From contig CATOSB010000003.1 of assembly GCA_951812305.1 (NCBI GenBank), positions 154,001-218,000 of the forward strand: 64,000 bases of DNA, in the 5' to 3' direction. Shown here in pieces: positions 1-8,775 of the stretch (its first letter is position 1; every line of letters begins with the position of its first letter). The notes under the pieces were generated by a model that saw only the letters and a program-made list of their open reading frames with translations, was not told the DNA's origin and ran no database searches. This stretch comes from an uncultured Paracoccaceae bacterium (GTDB lineage: Bacteria; Pseudomonadota; Alphaproteobacteria; Rhodobacterales; Rhodobacteraceae). The translations under genes and the position numbers were made by a program.

Positions 1-689
1 TCTTCGGGGATTGTCAGGCCGAACACACCCATTTCCGCCAACTCATCAATCACAGACATCGGGATCAGTTCGTCTTTCAGATGCCAGCTATGCGCGTGCG
101 GGATAACGTTTTCATCCGCGTAACGCCGAAACTGGTCGCGGATCATTTCCAGTTCTTCGTCCAACCCGGAGGCGCCAAAAGTTGCGTGGCCCGTGTTGTC
201 CTGCATCAATTCGACAAGACGTACTCTCGCCGCTTGAGTATTACCTGTTTGGGTCAGCGTCATCACCGCGTCTGACATTAATGCGCGCTGGTCATCTTGG
301 GTCAGGCCAATGTCTTGCGGGCGCAGGATTTCGCCCTGGCTGATCGGAATGCCGCCATAAGTCTGCCAAAGGTATTCGCCAAATGCGATCTGGTGAATCA
401 ACGCCTCAATTTCGCCAAATGCTCCCTGCGCGTTCAACCTTTCGGCCCATCCCTGCATCTGGCGCAGGCTTTCGGCATATGTTGCAAGCCACGCGAGCCC
501 ATGCGCTGCAGTTTGGTTTTCTTCCAGAAGAGCACCTGAAACGCGGCCATCATCTGTGACCATTCCACGAACACGTTCAGATGCCGTGGCCAATAGCACC
601 TCAACCTGATGAATTGCGGCCATTGTCAAAGACAGGAGATCTTCCAGAACAGGTGTTTCTGTCATCGCACTTTGTCCGTCATGTGCCAC
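1..689 (-). CDS. mcd: (2S)-methylsuccinyl-CoA dehydrogenase, N-terminal part (runs off window)
   Basis: Translating the minus strand gives about 229 residues that end inside the window edge with a typical acyl-CoA dehydrogenase N-domain stretch (EMGVFGLTIPE). About 170 residues precede it, including GGIPISQGEILRP. An N-terminal extension of that size is characteristic of Mcd, the FAD enzyme that oxidises (2S)-methylsuccinyl-CoA to mesaconyl-CoA in the ethylmalonyl-CoA pathway of acetate assimilation. I chose a GTG start at 689 because AAGGAG lies 7 nt upstream; an in-frame ATG at 665 is the alternative. The family call is firm. The Mcd subtype rests on the extension and remembered motifs, and the catalytic part is outside the window. 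Confidence 0.8.
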   Translation of the reverse strand, partial: MAHDGQSAMTETPVLEDLLSLTMAAIHQVEVLLATASERVRGMVTDDGRVSGALLEENQTAAHGLAWLATYAESLRQMQGWAERLNAQGAFGEIEALIHQIAFGEYLWQTYGGIPISQGEILRPQDIGLTQDDQRALMSDAVMTLTQTGNTQAARVRLVELMQDNTGHATFGASGLDEELEMIRDQFRRYADENVIPHAHSWHLKDELIPMSVIDELAEMGVFGLTIPE

Positions 690-813
690 GTATCATCTCC
701 TTGAAATGCTTCACTGCGGCATAATCCTTTTGCAGTCGCAGCGCAACAATAATGCGTGCAGAGATAGGGAAAAGACAATAAATGACCGCGCGAAACTAGC
801 CCGGATCCATGCA

Positions 814-1509
814 TCAAACGTATTTGGTCTGTGAACTGTCCAGTAATTGCACCATTGCGGGGCGTACTTTCAGACCGGCGCGTATCTTGGCGTCGTCGAC
901 TTCCTCGAGCGCGACGATATCTTTCAGCGCGGCGATCACATCATCGATCCGGTCAAACGGCACGACGGCAACGCCATCGAAATCCGCAACGATCATATCT
1001 CCGTTCTCGACCTGACACCCGCCAATCTGGATTGGCAGGCCGATTTTGCCGGGGCCTTTGCTGTAGGGCGTGTTTGGCGTTAAACCGGTGCACCAAACAG
1101 GCAGACCTACTTCGACGATCCCTTGATAGTCACGCGCTGGTCCGTCTGTCACAAGCCCCGCAGCGCCGCCATTCTTGGCCATCGCGCAGACCCGGTCACC
1201 GCAAGAGGCACATCCCTGATGGCCGTGAAATGCGGTGACGACGATGTCTTCTGGCTGCACGAATGCCAAAGCTCCCAAAAGCGCAAGAATGTCACCGGGC
1301 CCGTTGTCGACGGTCAGCGCCGGGCCAGCGGCGGTGCAGTTTATATCGCGGCTTTCGCCGATGGGTCGGATGTTGGACGCCAGCGTGTGACCGCCCTGCA
1401 ATGAATCAACCACAAAGGATGTCGGCACATTTTGAAAGGCCGCGATTTGTTGGGCGGAGGGGCGTCTGTCCGGGCGTTTTACGGTCAGCAGGGGTGGTTC
1501 TTCAATCAT
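814..1509 (-). CDS. RraA / HMG-aldolase family protein
   Basis: A protein of 231 aa. The central stretch GGAAGLVTDGPARDYQGI contains the DGxxRD signature of the RraA/4-hydroxy-4-methyl-2-oxoglutarate aldolase fold, where the Arg-Asp pair supports a divalent metal and pyruvate-like enolate chemistry. Members cleave 4-carboxy-4-hydroxy-2-oxoadipate or HMG, decarboxylate oxaloacetate, or (RraA proper) inhibit RNase E. The sequence alone does not separate these. The ATG at 1509 is preceded by AAGGAT at good spacing; a longer in-frame opening to 1593 has no better site. It is transcribed alone, downstream of DUF3859 and pckA in the same direction. Confidence 0.8.
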   Translation of the reverse strand: MIEEPPLLTVKRPDRRPSAQQIAAFQNVPTSFVVDSLQGGHTLASNIRPIGESRDINCTAAGPALTVDNGPGDILALLGALAFVQPEDIVVTAFHGHQGCASCGDRVCAMAKNGGAAGLVTDGPARDYQGIVEVGLPVWCTGLTPNTPYSKGPGKIGLPIQIGGCQVENGDMIVADFDGVAVVPFDRIDDVIAALKDIVALEEVDDAKIRAGLKVRPAMVQLLDSSQTKYV

Positions 1510-1568
1510 CGGTGATCCTTGGTTGTCGGCCAAGCCTGTCGGATGATGCCGCCGCTGTCCAGAGAGGG

Positions 1569-2096
1569 CTAGCTCATCAACGCCCTGCCGCAAGCAACCG
1601 GCGGCAAATTGGAAGGGTCAACAACCAGAAAATCGACCTCGTACACGACTCTGCCATTGCGCGACGCGGAAAGGTTCCAGGGGCCGAAAACCAATTCATA
1701 GTCGTATTCAAATGTGAAGCCGTTGTAGCTTATATCGCCTGGCGTGAAATTGGTTGACCAGCTTTCGCGCGTCACGCCGTTTTCGCCCATGGGCGGATGC
1801 AGCGTGACAACGGTAACTTCGCCGGCATATCCGGGCTCGACATCGATATGGATGCCAAACCCAATGCCAATTCTACCGGGAACGACCGTGGATTGTTTGA
1901 TGAATGGTGGCGGTCCATCGACGAGGTTGACGACACCTGACATGGTGTCTTCGGCTTCGAGAGTCTCAACCGTTTCCACCGCGCAAAAATAGCCAAAATC
2001 GAAATGCACCGCGCCCGGGGCGTGAGGTTTCGCCACAAGCGGCACGGGCACGCAAAAAGCGCCGACAAACAGGGAAAAGATCGCGATGCGTCGCAT
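1569..2096 (-). CDS. DUF3859 domain protein, probably secreted
   Basis: A 175-aa protein starting with a Sec-type signal peptide (MRRIAIFSLFVGAFCVPVPLVA, cleavage likely near residue 22). The rest reads as a small beta-rich domain: GIGFGIHIDVEP, then VVTLHPPMGENG, then NGFTFEYDYELVFGPWNLS, then a C-terminal strand pair. This is the DUF3859 pattern as I remember it. The function is unknown and no catalytic residues are evident. It follows pckA by 43 bp in the same direction and may be read through from it. Confidence 0.65.
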   Translation of the reverse strand: MRRIAIFSLFVGAFCVPVPLVAKPHAPGAVHFDFGYFCAVETVETLEAEDTMSGVVNLVDGPPPFIKQSTVVPGRIGIGFGIHIDVEPGYAGEVTVVTLHPPMGENGVTRESWSTNFTPGDISYNGFTFEYDYELVFGPWNLSASRNGRVVYEVDFLVVDPSNLPPVACGRALMS

Positions 2097-2139
2097 GGCC
2101 CAATGCTATCAGGGGCGGCGGCTTGTGAAAAGCGCAGGA

Positions 2140-3738
2140 TCAGCCGATGGCGACAGCCCGCACATCCTCGTCGATATGGGCCAGATATTGCTCAAAGTTA
2201 TTGGCGAACATGCCAACGAGTTTAGCGGCCTGTGCGTCATAAGCCGCACCATCGTCCCATGTGCGGCGGGGATCGAGGAGTATTGACGCAACTCCAGGCA
2301 CTTCGATCGGAACCTCAAAGCCGAAACTCGGATCTTTTCGGAATTTCGCATCGGCCAGCGACCCGTCAAGTGCAGCGGACAACAAGGCGCGTGTGGCCTT
2401 GATTGGCATCCGGCTGCCCGTGCCAAACGCGCCGCCGGTCCAGCCTGTATTGACCAGCCAGCAGGTCGCGCCGTGCTTGGCGATCTTCCCGCGCAAAAGC
2501 GCGCCGTAGACTTCAGGCCGGCGCGGCATGAACGGTGCGCCGAAACAGGTGCTGAACGTGGGCTGCGGTTCCGTCACGCCGCGTTCCGTGCCCGCGACCT
2601 TGGACGTGAAGCCGGACAGGAAATGGTATTCCGCCTGGGCAGGCGACAGCCGCGCGATGGGTGGCAGAACGCCGAACGCATCGCAGGTCAGCATGATGAT
2701 GTTTTTGGGATGCCCGCCAATCGCCGTGCTGGAAGCATTTGAGATATAATGCATCGGATACGCACAGCGCATGTTGGCGGTCAGGCTGTCATCCTCGAAG
2801 TCCAATTCCAGCGTTTCGGGATCGTAAACCATGTTTTCGATGACTGTGCCGAACATCGAGCAAGTCGCGTAAATTTCCGGTTCCGCTTCTTCGCTGAGGT
2901 TGATCGTTTTCGCGTAGCAGCCACCCTCGAAGTTGAATGTTCCACGATCGGACCACCCATGCTCGTCGTCGCCGATCAGAACACGTTTGGGATCTGCTGA
3001 CAGGGTTGTCTTGCCGGTGCCGGAAAGACCGAAGAAGATTGCCGTGTCGATGGGGTTGCCGACAGCGTGATTGGCAGAGCAGTGCATTGGCATGATGCCG
3101 CGCTCGGGCAAAAGGTAGTTTAGCAGCCCAAAGACGGATTTCTTGTTTTCACCGGCATATTCACTGCCAGCGATGAGGATCAGCTTTTTCTCCATGTGGA
3201 GCGTGATGACGGTTTCAGACCGGCAGCCATGCCGTTTAGGGTCGGCCTGAAAGCTCGGACAGTTGATGATCGTGTATTCCGGAGCGTAGTCATCCAACTC
3301 TCTCAATTCCGGGCGTCGCAACATGTGGCGGATGAACAGGTTGTGCCAGGCAAGTTCGTTGATCACGCGCACGTCCAACCGATGCGCGGCGTCGGCCCCG
3401 GCGTATAAATCCTGTACGAAGTAGTCTCCGCCTTTCATGTGCTCCAACATGTCGGCGTGAAGTTGGTCGAACGCAGCGGGATCCATCGGCGCGTTGTTTT
3501 CCCACCAAACGCTTTCTTCGTTTGATGGAAGGCGTACAGTGAACTTGTCTTTGGGGGAACGACCGGTGTGTTTGCCGGTTTCAACCAGCAATGTGCCGCC
3601 CTGACCAAGACGCCCTTCGTCGCGCTTCAAGGCCATTTCGATCAACGCAGGCTCCGATAAGTTGTAGTAGACCTTCCCGAGCCCCTTAATCCCCTGATTT
3701 TTCAGCGTTTGATTGGGGTTGACCCGACCGGATTCCAT
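2140..3738 (-). CDS. pckA: Phosphoenolpyruvate carboxykinase (ATP)
   Basis: A 532-aa enzyme converting oxaloacetate plus ATP to phosphoenolpyruvate and CO2, the first committed step of gluconeogenesis. Visible motifs are the oxaloacetate/phosphate-binding GRSPKDKF near residue 59, the kinase-1a P-loop GLSGTGKTT at residues 237-245, and the metal-binding LIGDDEHGW near residue 254, as in ATP-dependent PEPCKs of about 530-540 aa. The ATG at 3738 is preceded by AAGGGAG; the frame stays open to 4029 but that extension has no family similarity. In many alphaproteobacteria pckA lies divergently beside chvI, and here that spacer is filled by an IS66 element. Confidence 0.97.
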   Translation of the reverse strand: MESGRVNPNQTLKNQGIKGLGKVYYNLSEPALIEMALKRDEGRLGQGGTLLVETGKHTGRSPKDKFTVRLPSNEESVWWENNAPMDPAAFDQLHADMLEHMKGGDYFVQDLYAGADAAHRLDVRVINELAWHNLFIRHMLRRPELRELDDYAPEYTIINCPSFQADPKRHGCRSETVITLHMEKKLILIAGSEYAGENKKSVFGLLNYLLPERGIMPMHCSANHAVGNPIDTAIFFGLSGTGKTTLSADPKRVLIGDDEHGWSDRGTFNFEGGCYAKTINLSEEAEPEIYATCSMFGTVIENMVYDPETLELDFEDDSLTANMRCAYPMHYISNASSTAIGGHPKNIIMLTCDAFGVLPPIARLSPAQAEYHFLSGFTSKVAGTERGVTEPQPTFSTCFGAPFMPRRPEVYGALLRGKIAKHGATCWLVNTGWTGGAFGTGSRMPIKATRALLSAALDGSLADAKFRKDPSFGFEVPIEVPGVASILLDPRRTWDDGAAYDAQAAKLVGMFANNFEQYLAHIDEDVRAVAIG

Positions 3739-3839
3739 TGCCGTGCTCCCTTGGGTTGGCATGTCGGCAGCGAACAGCGCTGCAGTTGGGGACGATTTAA
3801 CATGATGAAATCGCGCCAAAACAGGACGGATGCGCGCAG

Positions 3840-3881
3840 TTAGCGCAACCAAGTGTCGTTTAGCGCAATCGGTTAGCGCAA
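3840..3881 (-). promoter_or_regulatory. Triple TTAGCGCAA repeat upstream of pckA
   Basis: Three copies of TTAGCGCAA occur in 42 bp, at 3840-3848, 3860-3868 and 3873-3881, about 100-140 bp upstream of the pckA start. Two copies read GTTAGCGCAACC, an imperfect palindrome with GTT...AAC arms and a GCGC centre, a layout often seen in LacI-family operators. A role in carbon-source control of pckA is inferred from position and repetition only. The IS66 copy lies about 140 bp farther upstream, so the sites remain linked to pckA. Confidence 0.4.
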
Positions 3882-4018
3882 CCACCGTCAGAATGGCGGA
3901 TTTGTGCCCGAAAATTCGGCCCCACGCACAAATAGTGAGACAAATTAGCCATTGATTCGGATTTTTCGCGCCAGAATTCAACCGGATGTTTGGCTGATTC
4001 GCACTTCTTTGTTGATTC

Positions 4019-5619
4019 GTAACTCCCAAGCACCCTGTCCGATAGGGTTGCGGGGTTTTGTTCCGTCAGAGCCGTGCGATGATCTGAGGTGGTGACAGGG
4101 TCAGGATTTCCAGGATGTTGAACCGGTGTTTTCTGGCCGTCGAGATGACGGACCTGATGTCGGCGAAGACCCGCGCGCCCTCGAGGGTGCGGAAGGTGCC
4201 CGAGATTTTCATGCGCAGCTTCATCATGCGCAGGTCCTGTTCGGCCTGATTGTTTGTGAATGGGACCGCGAAGTCGGCGATGAATCGCAAAACGTCATCG
4301 CGGTAGTCACGCAGGCGGAGGAGCAGGTTGTGGCCTGGCCGCCTGGCTTTTCGGCCGCGGGTGCCGGGGCTTTTGGCCAGCGGGGGCTGGCGTTCGTGGA
4401 AGGCGAGCCCCTTGGCGAGGATCGCCATGTATCTGGTGACGATACCCTGGCGAACCAGTTCCGGGAGTTCGGTCTCGCCTTGATCCTGAGCCGCGCATCT
4501 GAGCTGATTGGCGCTATGAAGCACTGCGCTCATCTCCGTCGCCCAAGGCTCTTTTTCGATCTCTTCGATGGCCTTGAGTTCGCGCAAGTGATGCGCCCCG
4601 CAGAGGGCGTGGGCGTCCACTCCGCTCATATGGGCGTAGTAGGGTTTCCAGTGATCATGAATGATCGTCCCGCCGGTCAGGAAGGTTGGAACAGCACCGC
4701 GTTTGGCGCTGATGCGGTAATGGGTGAAGGCGGTATCGCAGATCGTGTGCAGCCAGTGCAGCTTGCCGGCAACACGAAGTCCGGTCTCGTCCAGATGCCG
4801 AACGCCGCCTTCGGCAAGCCGGGCGAGAATGTGTTCAACCACGACACCCATCTTATTTGCCGCGCCGCGCGTCCAGTTGGTCACGCTGGCCGCGCACAAG
4901 CTGGTGGCCCCAAACAGGTCGCGCATAAGCTGGCAGACCCGATCCTCGGGTATCAGCTGCTGAACATTGCAATAGACCGCCACTGCCCGCATGCGCGTGC
5001 CATATTGCACATGCGCGGCCACGCCATCGGGAAAGCCAGCCGTCGTCGTGGCTCGACAATGGTCGCAACAATAAACCGCCGCCTGATGCTCGGTGACCTC
5101 CAGGCGTGGCGCAGGCAAGTCGAACACCTGACGCTTCTCGATCCCTTTCACCATCTCCGCCGTCAGGGCGCTCTGACAGGCGCTGCAATGCGTCGCCTCA
5201 TGCCGTTCGACAAAGTCGGGTGTTGACGTCTGGCGCAGGGTGTCGCCCCGGTGGCCAACTTGGCCGCCACTTTTCTTTCCGGATTTGCCACGCAGGCTGC
5301 GCGGGGCTGGCTTCTTCAGGCCATCACTTGAAGGGGGCTTGCTGCTATTGCTGCTGTTCTTGGCCAACTGTCGGCGCAGGTCCGTGATCTCTTCCGCCAT
5401 GCTCGCCAACGCAGCTTCAAGCTCAGCGATCCGACGCAGAGCCGTGGCGAGAAGTTGTTCAAGGGCGGCAACCTGATCCATCCCACCACTGATTCAGAGA
5501 AATCAACCCGGCGCCACAGAATTCAGACAAGAAAGAAAAAAAACACGCGCAAAATGGCAAATTCGACTCACCATAAAACTGACAATAACACTCAAACGTG
5601 GGGGGTGCTTGGGAGTTAC
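4019..5619 (-). mobile_element. IS66-family element (ISBst12-like), copy 1
   Basis: A 1601-bp element bounded by perfect 17-bp inverted repeats GTAACTCCCAAGCACCC and flanked by the 8-bp target duplication GTTGATTC (4011-4018 and 5620-5627). Eight bases is the normal IS66 duplication. It carries one transposase gene and no tnpA/tnpB accessory genes, which fits the ISBst12 subgroup. It landed in the pckA-chvI intergenic region, about 280 bp upstream of pckA and 80 bp upstream of chvI. Three more copies occur at 15136, 29840 and 55115. Confidence 0.95.
4066..5481 (-). CDS. IS66-family transposase (copy 1)
   Basis: A 471-aa DDE transposase. Order of parts: an N-terminal coiled coil (LEQLLATALRRIAELEAAL), a KNSSNSSKPPSSD linker typical of IS66 TnpC, a zinc-finger-like segment with CSAC and CCDHC cysteines, then the catalytic core with candidate acidic residues in HLDETGLRV, HDHWKPYY and NNQAEQDLR. 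It fills most of the element and ends 47 bp inside the left inverted repeat. The protein is identical in copies 1, 2 and 3. A 366-aa opening on the opposite strand is a shadow. Confidence 0.95.
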   Translation of the reverse strand: MDQVAALEQLLATALRRIAELEAALASMAEEITDLRRQLAKNSSNSSKPPSSDGLKKPAPRSLRGKSGKKSGGQVGHRGDTLRQTSTPDFVERHEATHCSACQSALTAEMVKGIEKRQVFDLPAPRLEVTEHQAAVYCCDHCRATTTAGFPDGVAAHVQYGTRMRAVAVYCNVQQLIPEDRVCQLMRDLFGATSLCAASVTNWTRGAANKMGVVVEHILARLAEGGVRHLDETGLRVAGKLHWLHTICDTAFTHYRISAKRGAVPTFLTGGTIIHDHWKPYYAHMSGVDAHALCGAHHLRELKAIEEIEKEPWATEMSAVLHSANQLRCAAQDQGETELPELVRQGIVTRYMAILAKGLAFHERQPPLAKSPGTRGRKARRPGHNLLLRLRDYRDDVLRFIADFAVPFTNNQAEQDLRMMKLRMKISGTFRTLEGARVFADIRSVISTARKHRFNILEILTLSPPQIIARL

Positions 5620-5699
5620 GTTGATTCGCAATGTGAAATTGGGGAGAAATAGCGAAAAACAGGCAAACAAAAACTAAAGAGCAGGATAAGGAACCTCCC

Positions 5700-6401
5700 A
5701 TGTCGAGGATTGCATTGGTGGATGACGACAGGAACATCCTGACGTCAGTTTCGATGACTCTGGAAGCAGAGGGCTTCGAAGTAGAGACTTTCAACGATGG
5801 CCAGGCTGCGCTGGATGCTTTTAACAAGCGTCTGCCGGATATGGCCGTTTTTGATATCAAAATGCCGCGAATGGATGGCATGGATTTGTTGCAGCGCGTG
5901 CGCCAGAAATCCACGATGCCCGTTATATTCCTGACGTCGAAAGACGACGAGATTGACGAGGTTCTGGGCCTGCGCATGGGCGCGGACGACTACGTCAAAA
6001 AGCCTTTTAGCCAGCGTCTTTTGGTGGAACGCATCCGTGCGCTTCTGCGCCGGCAGGAGGCAATCGACAGTGGCGAGGTTGGCGAAACCGAAGCGTCAAA
6101 AATTATGGTGCGCGGCGAACTGACGATGGACCCGCTGCGTCACGCGGTGACCTGGAAGGGTCAGGATGTCTCGCTGACAGTCACGGAATTCCTTCTTCTT
6201 CAGGACCTTGCGCAACGCCCGGGCTTTGTAAAAAGCCGCGATCAGTTGATGGATGTGGCCTATGACGACCAAGTTTATGTCGATGACCGAACAATCGACA
6301 GCCATATCAAGCGTTTGCGCAAGAAGATGCGCATGGCTGATGATGAATTCACCGCAATCGAAACCCTCTATGGTATCGGATACAGATATAACGAGGAATA
6401 A
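5700..6401 (+). CDS. chvI: Response regulator ChvI (OmpR/PhoB type)
   Basis: A 233-aa two-domain regulator. Residues 1-120 form the receiver, with the acidic pair DDD at 8-10, the phospho-acceptor Asp52 in [11 protein letters not shown], and the conserved Lys in YVKKPF. Residues 135-230 form the winged-helix DNA-binding domain ending [12 protein letters not shown]...TLYGIGYRY. The start has AAGGA 7 nt upstream. The stop overlaps the chvG ATG by one base (TAATG). ChvG/ChvI responds to acid and envelope stress in Rhizobiales; that role is assumed here from family and synteny. The upstream promoter region has been cut by IS66 copy 1. Confidence 0.93.
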   Translation: MSRIALVDDDRNILTSVSMTLEAEGFEVETFNDGQAALDAFNKRLPDMAVFDIKMPRMDGMDLLQRVRQKSTMPVIFLTSKDDEIDEVLGLRMGADDYVKKPFSQRLLVERIRALLRRQEAIDSGEVGETEASKIMVRGELTMDPLRHAVTWKGQDVSLTVTEFLLLQDLAQRPGFVKSRDQLMDVAYDDQVYVDDRTIDSHIKRLRKKMRMADDEFTAIETLYGIGYRYNEE

Positions 6402-8299
6402 TGACGCTCGCGTCTGAGATTGACACACGCGGGGCGAAACCCGCGACAGATGACGACCTCGTTCTAGGGGAAGACTGGGTTTCTCCAACATCCGAGGCGG
6501 GAAGGGCGACGCAGGAGCGTCGCCGCCGTCGTGGTGTGATTTCGATCAACCGTTCGCCGCTGGCGCGCAAGATCATCACGTTCAACCTTTTGGCTCTGAT
6601 CGTCCTTGTTGCCGGCGTGCTGTGGCTGAACCCGGTCCGCGACAACCTCGTCCAACAACGTGAGGCAAGCCTGATCAACGAGGCGCATCTGATTGCAGAT
6701 GCGTTTGAGGCCCAGTTGCCGGCCAGTGCGCCGGTCAACCTTGTAACCGGAGATGGCGTTGACGTCGTGACGACCCTTGCCGGGCTGAATTTATCACTTG
6801 GCGTGCAGGTTTATGTCTTCGACCAGAACGAGACACTTGTGGCCAAAACCGTCGGCCGCAACCCAATGGCGTTGCCGGGCGCATCTGGCGGTGGCAGCAC
6901 GGTCCTTACCGACTTTCTGAGCTCTGCCTGGGAAACGCTTTCCAGCATCTTCTCTGCCATCAGCATGACGAGAGATACGCCCGCGGATGTGGAAGAACAA
7001 CTGATGGCCCTGCTGCCCGGTGCTCTTGGCGGCGAAACTCAGGCCAGAACCGGCGTGCATTCTGATGGTGGCAGCACGGTCCTTACCGACTTTCTGAGCT
7101 CTGCCTGGGAAACGCTTTCCAGCATCTTCTCTGCCATCAGCATGACGAGAGATACGCCCGCGGATGTGGAAGAACAACTGATGGCCCTGCTGCCCGGTGC
7201 TCTTGGCGGCGAAACTCAGGCCAGAACCGGCGTGCATTCTGATGGTGGCACAATCTTTTCGGTCGCTGCGCCAATCATACAGGGCGATGCGGCGGTTGGC
7301 GTCGTCGCAATTTCAAACCCATCGGGCGAGATCGATGACCTTGTCCGCAGCGAACGCGAACAAATATTGCAGATGTTCGTCATCGCAATTCTGGTTTCGA
7401 TCGGACTTAGCCTTGTGCTGGCCTCAACCATCGCGAATCCGTTGAGTGACCTCGCCGCCGCTGCAGAATTTGGACAGGACAAGAATTCGCGAAAGCGCAG
7501 CCCGGCGCGTGTTCGTATCCCGGATTTATCCGGGCGACCCGATGAGATTGGTCGCCTTTCCGGCGCGTTGCGTGGAATGGTTGGGGCGCTTTACGAACGA
7601 ATTGATTCAAATGAACAATTCGCCGCCGACGTCGCCCATGAAATCAAGAACCCGCTGGCCTCGCTCCGATCTGCAATCGGAACGCTTCGCGTTGCGAAAC
7701 GTGATGATCAGCGCGAGCGGTTGTTGGAGGTCATCGAACATGATGTTCGTCGGCTCGACAGGCTGGTAAGCGACATATCCAACGCTTCGCGGCTGGATTC
7801 CGAGCTTGTCAAAGAGGAAGAGGAGGTCTTCGATCTCTTCTCTATGCTGCGCAACCTGACCGACTATCTTGGCAATGAGGCCCAGGAAAAGGGCATCGAA
7901 TTCATCGCGGATCTGCCGCCTGAACCTATCGAAGTTCACGGGCTGGAGGCGCGGCTGGCTCAAGTCTTTGTCAACCTGATTTCGAACGCGATTTCGTTTT
8001 GCAACGATGGCGACGCGATCCGGGTCTGGGCGCGGCGACGCGACAATCGCGTGCTGGTCGTCGTTGAAGACACTGGCCCCGGAATTCCGGAACAAGCGCT
8101 GACAAAAATCTTTAACCGCTTTTATTCGCAGCGTCCCGAGGGCCAATTTGGCAACAATTCCGGCCTCGGATTGGCGATTTCCAAGCAAATCGTCGAGGCG
8201 CATTCAGGCGTGATCTGGGCGGAAAATATCCGCCCGACTGATGCCGATGTCGCCTCTGAACCGCATGGCGCGCGGTTTGTTGTGGGTTTGCCGATCTGA
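6401..8299 (+). CDS. chvG: Sensor histidine kinase ChvG with duplicated sensor segment
   Basis: A 632-aa membrane kinase partner of ChvI. Order: cytoplasmic N-terminus, first membrane helix near residues 58-78 (ITFNLLALIVLVAGVLWL), a periplasmic sensor region to about residue 325, a second helix (MFVIAILVSIGLSLVLAS), HAMP, a HisKA domain with the phospho-acceptor His near residue 413 (VAHEIKNPLASL), and an HATPase domain (NLISNAI, VEDTGPGIP, SGLGLAISKQIV). Inside the sensor region a 59-residue block is repeated exactly (residues about 164-222 and 223-281), so the protein is longer than usual. The frame is kept, so it may still function with an altered sensor. Confidence 0.93.
   Translation: MTLASEIDTRGAKPATDDDLVLGEDWVSPTSEAGRATQERRRRRGVISINRSPLARKIITFNLLALIVLVAGVLWLNPVRDNLVQQREASLINEAHLIADAFEAQLPASAPVNLVTGDGVDVVTTLAGLNLSLGVQVYVFDQNETLVAKTVGRNPMALPGASGGGSTVLTDFLSSAWETLSSIFSAISMTRDTPADVEEQLMALLPGALGGETQARTGVHSDGGSTVLTDFLSSAWETLSSIFSAISMTRDTPADVEEQLMALLPGALGGETQARTGVHSDGGTIFSVAAPIIQGDAAVGVVAISNPSGEIDDLVRSEREQILQMFVIAILVSIGLSLVLASTIANPLSDLAAAAEFGQDKNSRKRSPARVRIPDLSGRPDEIGRLSGALRGMVGALYERIDSNEQFAADVAHEIKNPLASLRSAIGTLRVAKRDDQRERLLEVIEHDVRRLDRLVSDISNASRLDSELVKEEEEVFDLFSMLRNLTDYLGNEAQEKGIEFIADLPPEPIEVHGLEARLAQVFVNLISNAISFCNDGDAIRVWARRRDNRVLVVVEDTGPGIPEQALTKIFNRFYSQRPEGQFGNNSGLGLAISKQIVEAHSGVIWAENIRPTDADVASEPHGARFVVGLPI
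6891..7244 (+). repeat. Perfect 177-bp tandem duplication inside chvG
   Basis: Two adjacent 177-bp units (6891-7067 and 7068-7244) are identical base for base by eye and begin GTGGCAGCACGG. A third partial start (GTGGCA) marks the end of the second unit. 177 is 59 codons, so the reading frame is preserved. The lack of divergence implies a very recent event, or an assembly artefact, which reads spanning 354 bp would settle. Confidence 0.95.
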
Positions 8300-8355
8300 A
8301 AGTGGGTCAAAGGCACCCCCTTGTAACGGCTGATATTTTTGCAAACTAATGGCAC

Positions 8356-8775
8356 ATGACAGTTCGTCTTCACGCCAGCTCTGTTGCCTTTGATCGCAAG
8401 GGCGTCCTGATCGCAGGGCCATCCGGCTCTGGAAAATCATCGCTCGCGCTGGAATTGATGTCACATGGTGCGGTGCTGGTGGCAGACGACCAGACAGAGA
8501 TAGTTGCCAGAGACGGTTGGCCCTGGGCCAAATCCCCAAAGGCGATTTCCGGCAGAATCGAGGCCCGCGGCGTTGGAGTTTTAGAGGCCGAAACGTTGCC
8601 TGGCGCACATATACATCTCGTCATTGATCTTTCTCAGTCGGAGCCTGAACGCGTCCCGTCGGACCGGACAACGCGACTGTGTAATCAGCAGATACCGGTG
8701 CTTCACAAAGTTGAGAGCCCGCATTTTGCGGCTGCGATCCTGCAATATCTGAAGGGTGGGAAGGTAGAAACCTGA
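8356..8775 (+). CDS. hprK: HPr kinase/phosphorylase, short alphaproteobacterial form
   Basis: A 139-aa protein corresponding only to the catalytic C-terminal domain of HprK. The P-loop GPSGSGKSS is at residues 21-29, followed by LVADDQTEIV, which matches the HprK region after the Walker A. In the nitrogen-type/EIIA(Man) PTS of alphaproteobacteria it phosphorylates HPr on Ser46 and links carbon status to regulation. The short form lacking the N-terminal domain is normal in this class. Its TGA overlaps the rapZ ATG by one base (TGATG), implying translational coupling. Confidence 0.88.
   Translation: MTVRLHASSVAFDRKGVLIAGPSGSGKSSLALELMSHGAVLVADDQTEIVARDGWPWAKSPKAISGRIEARGVGVLEAETLPGAHIHLVIDLSQSEPERVPSDRTTRLCNQQIPVLHKVESPHFAAAILQYLKGGKVET

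Noticed and set aside
4126..5226. A 366-codon open frame antisense to the IS66 transposase, present in all four copies.
   Set aside because: It mirrors the GC-rich transposase codons. Its product changes (Asp to Tyr in copy 3) where the transposase change is silent, so selection follows the transposase frame.
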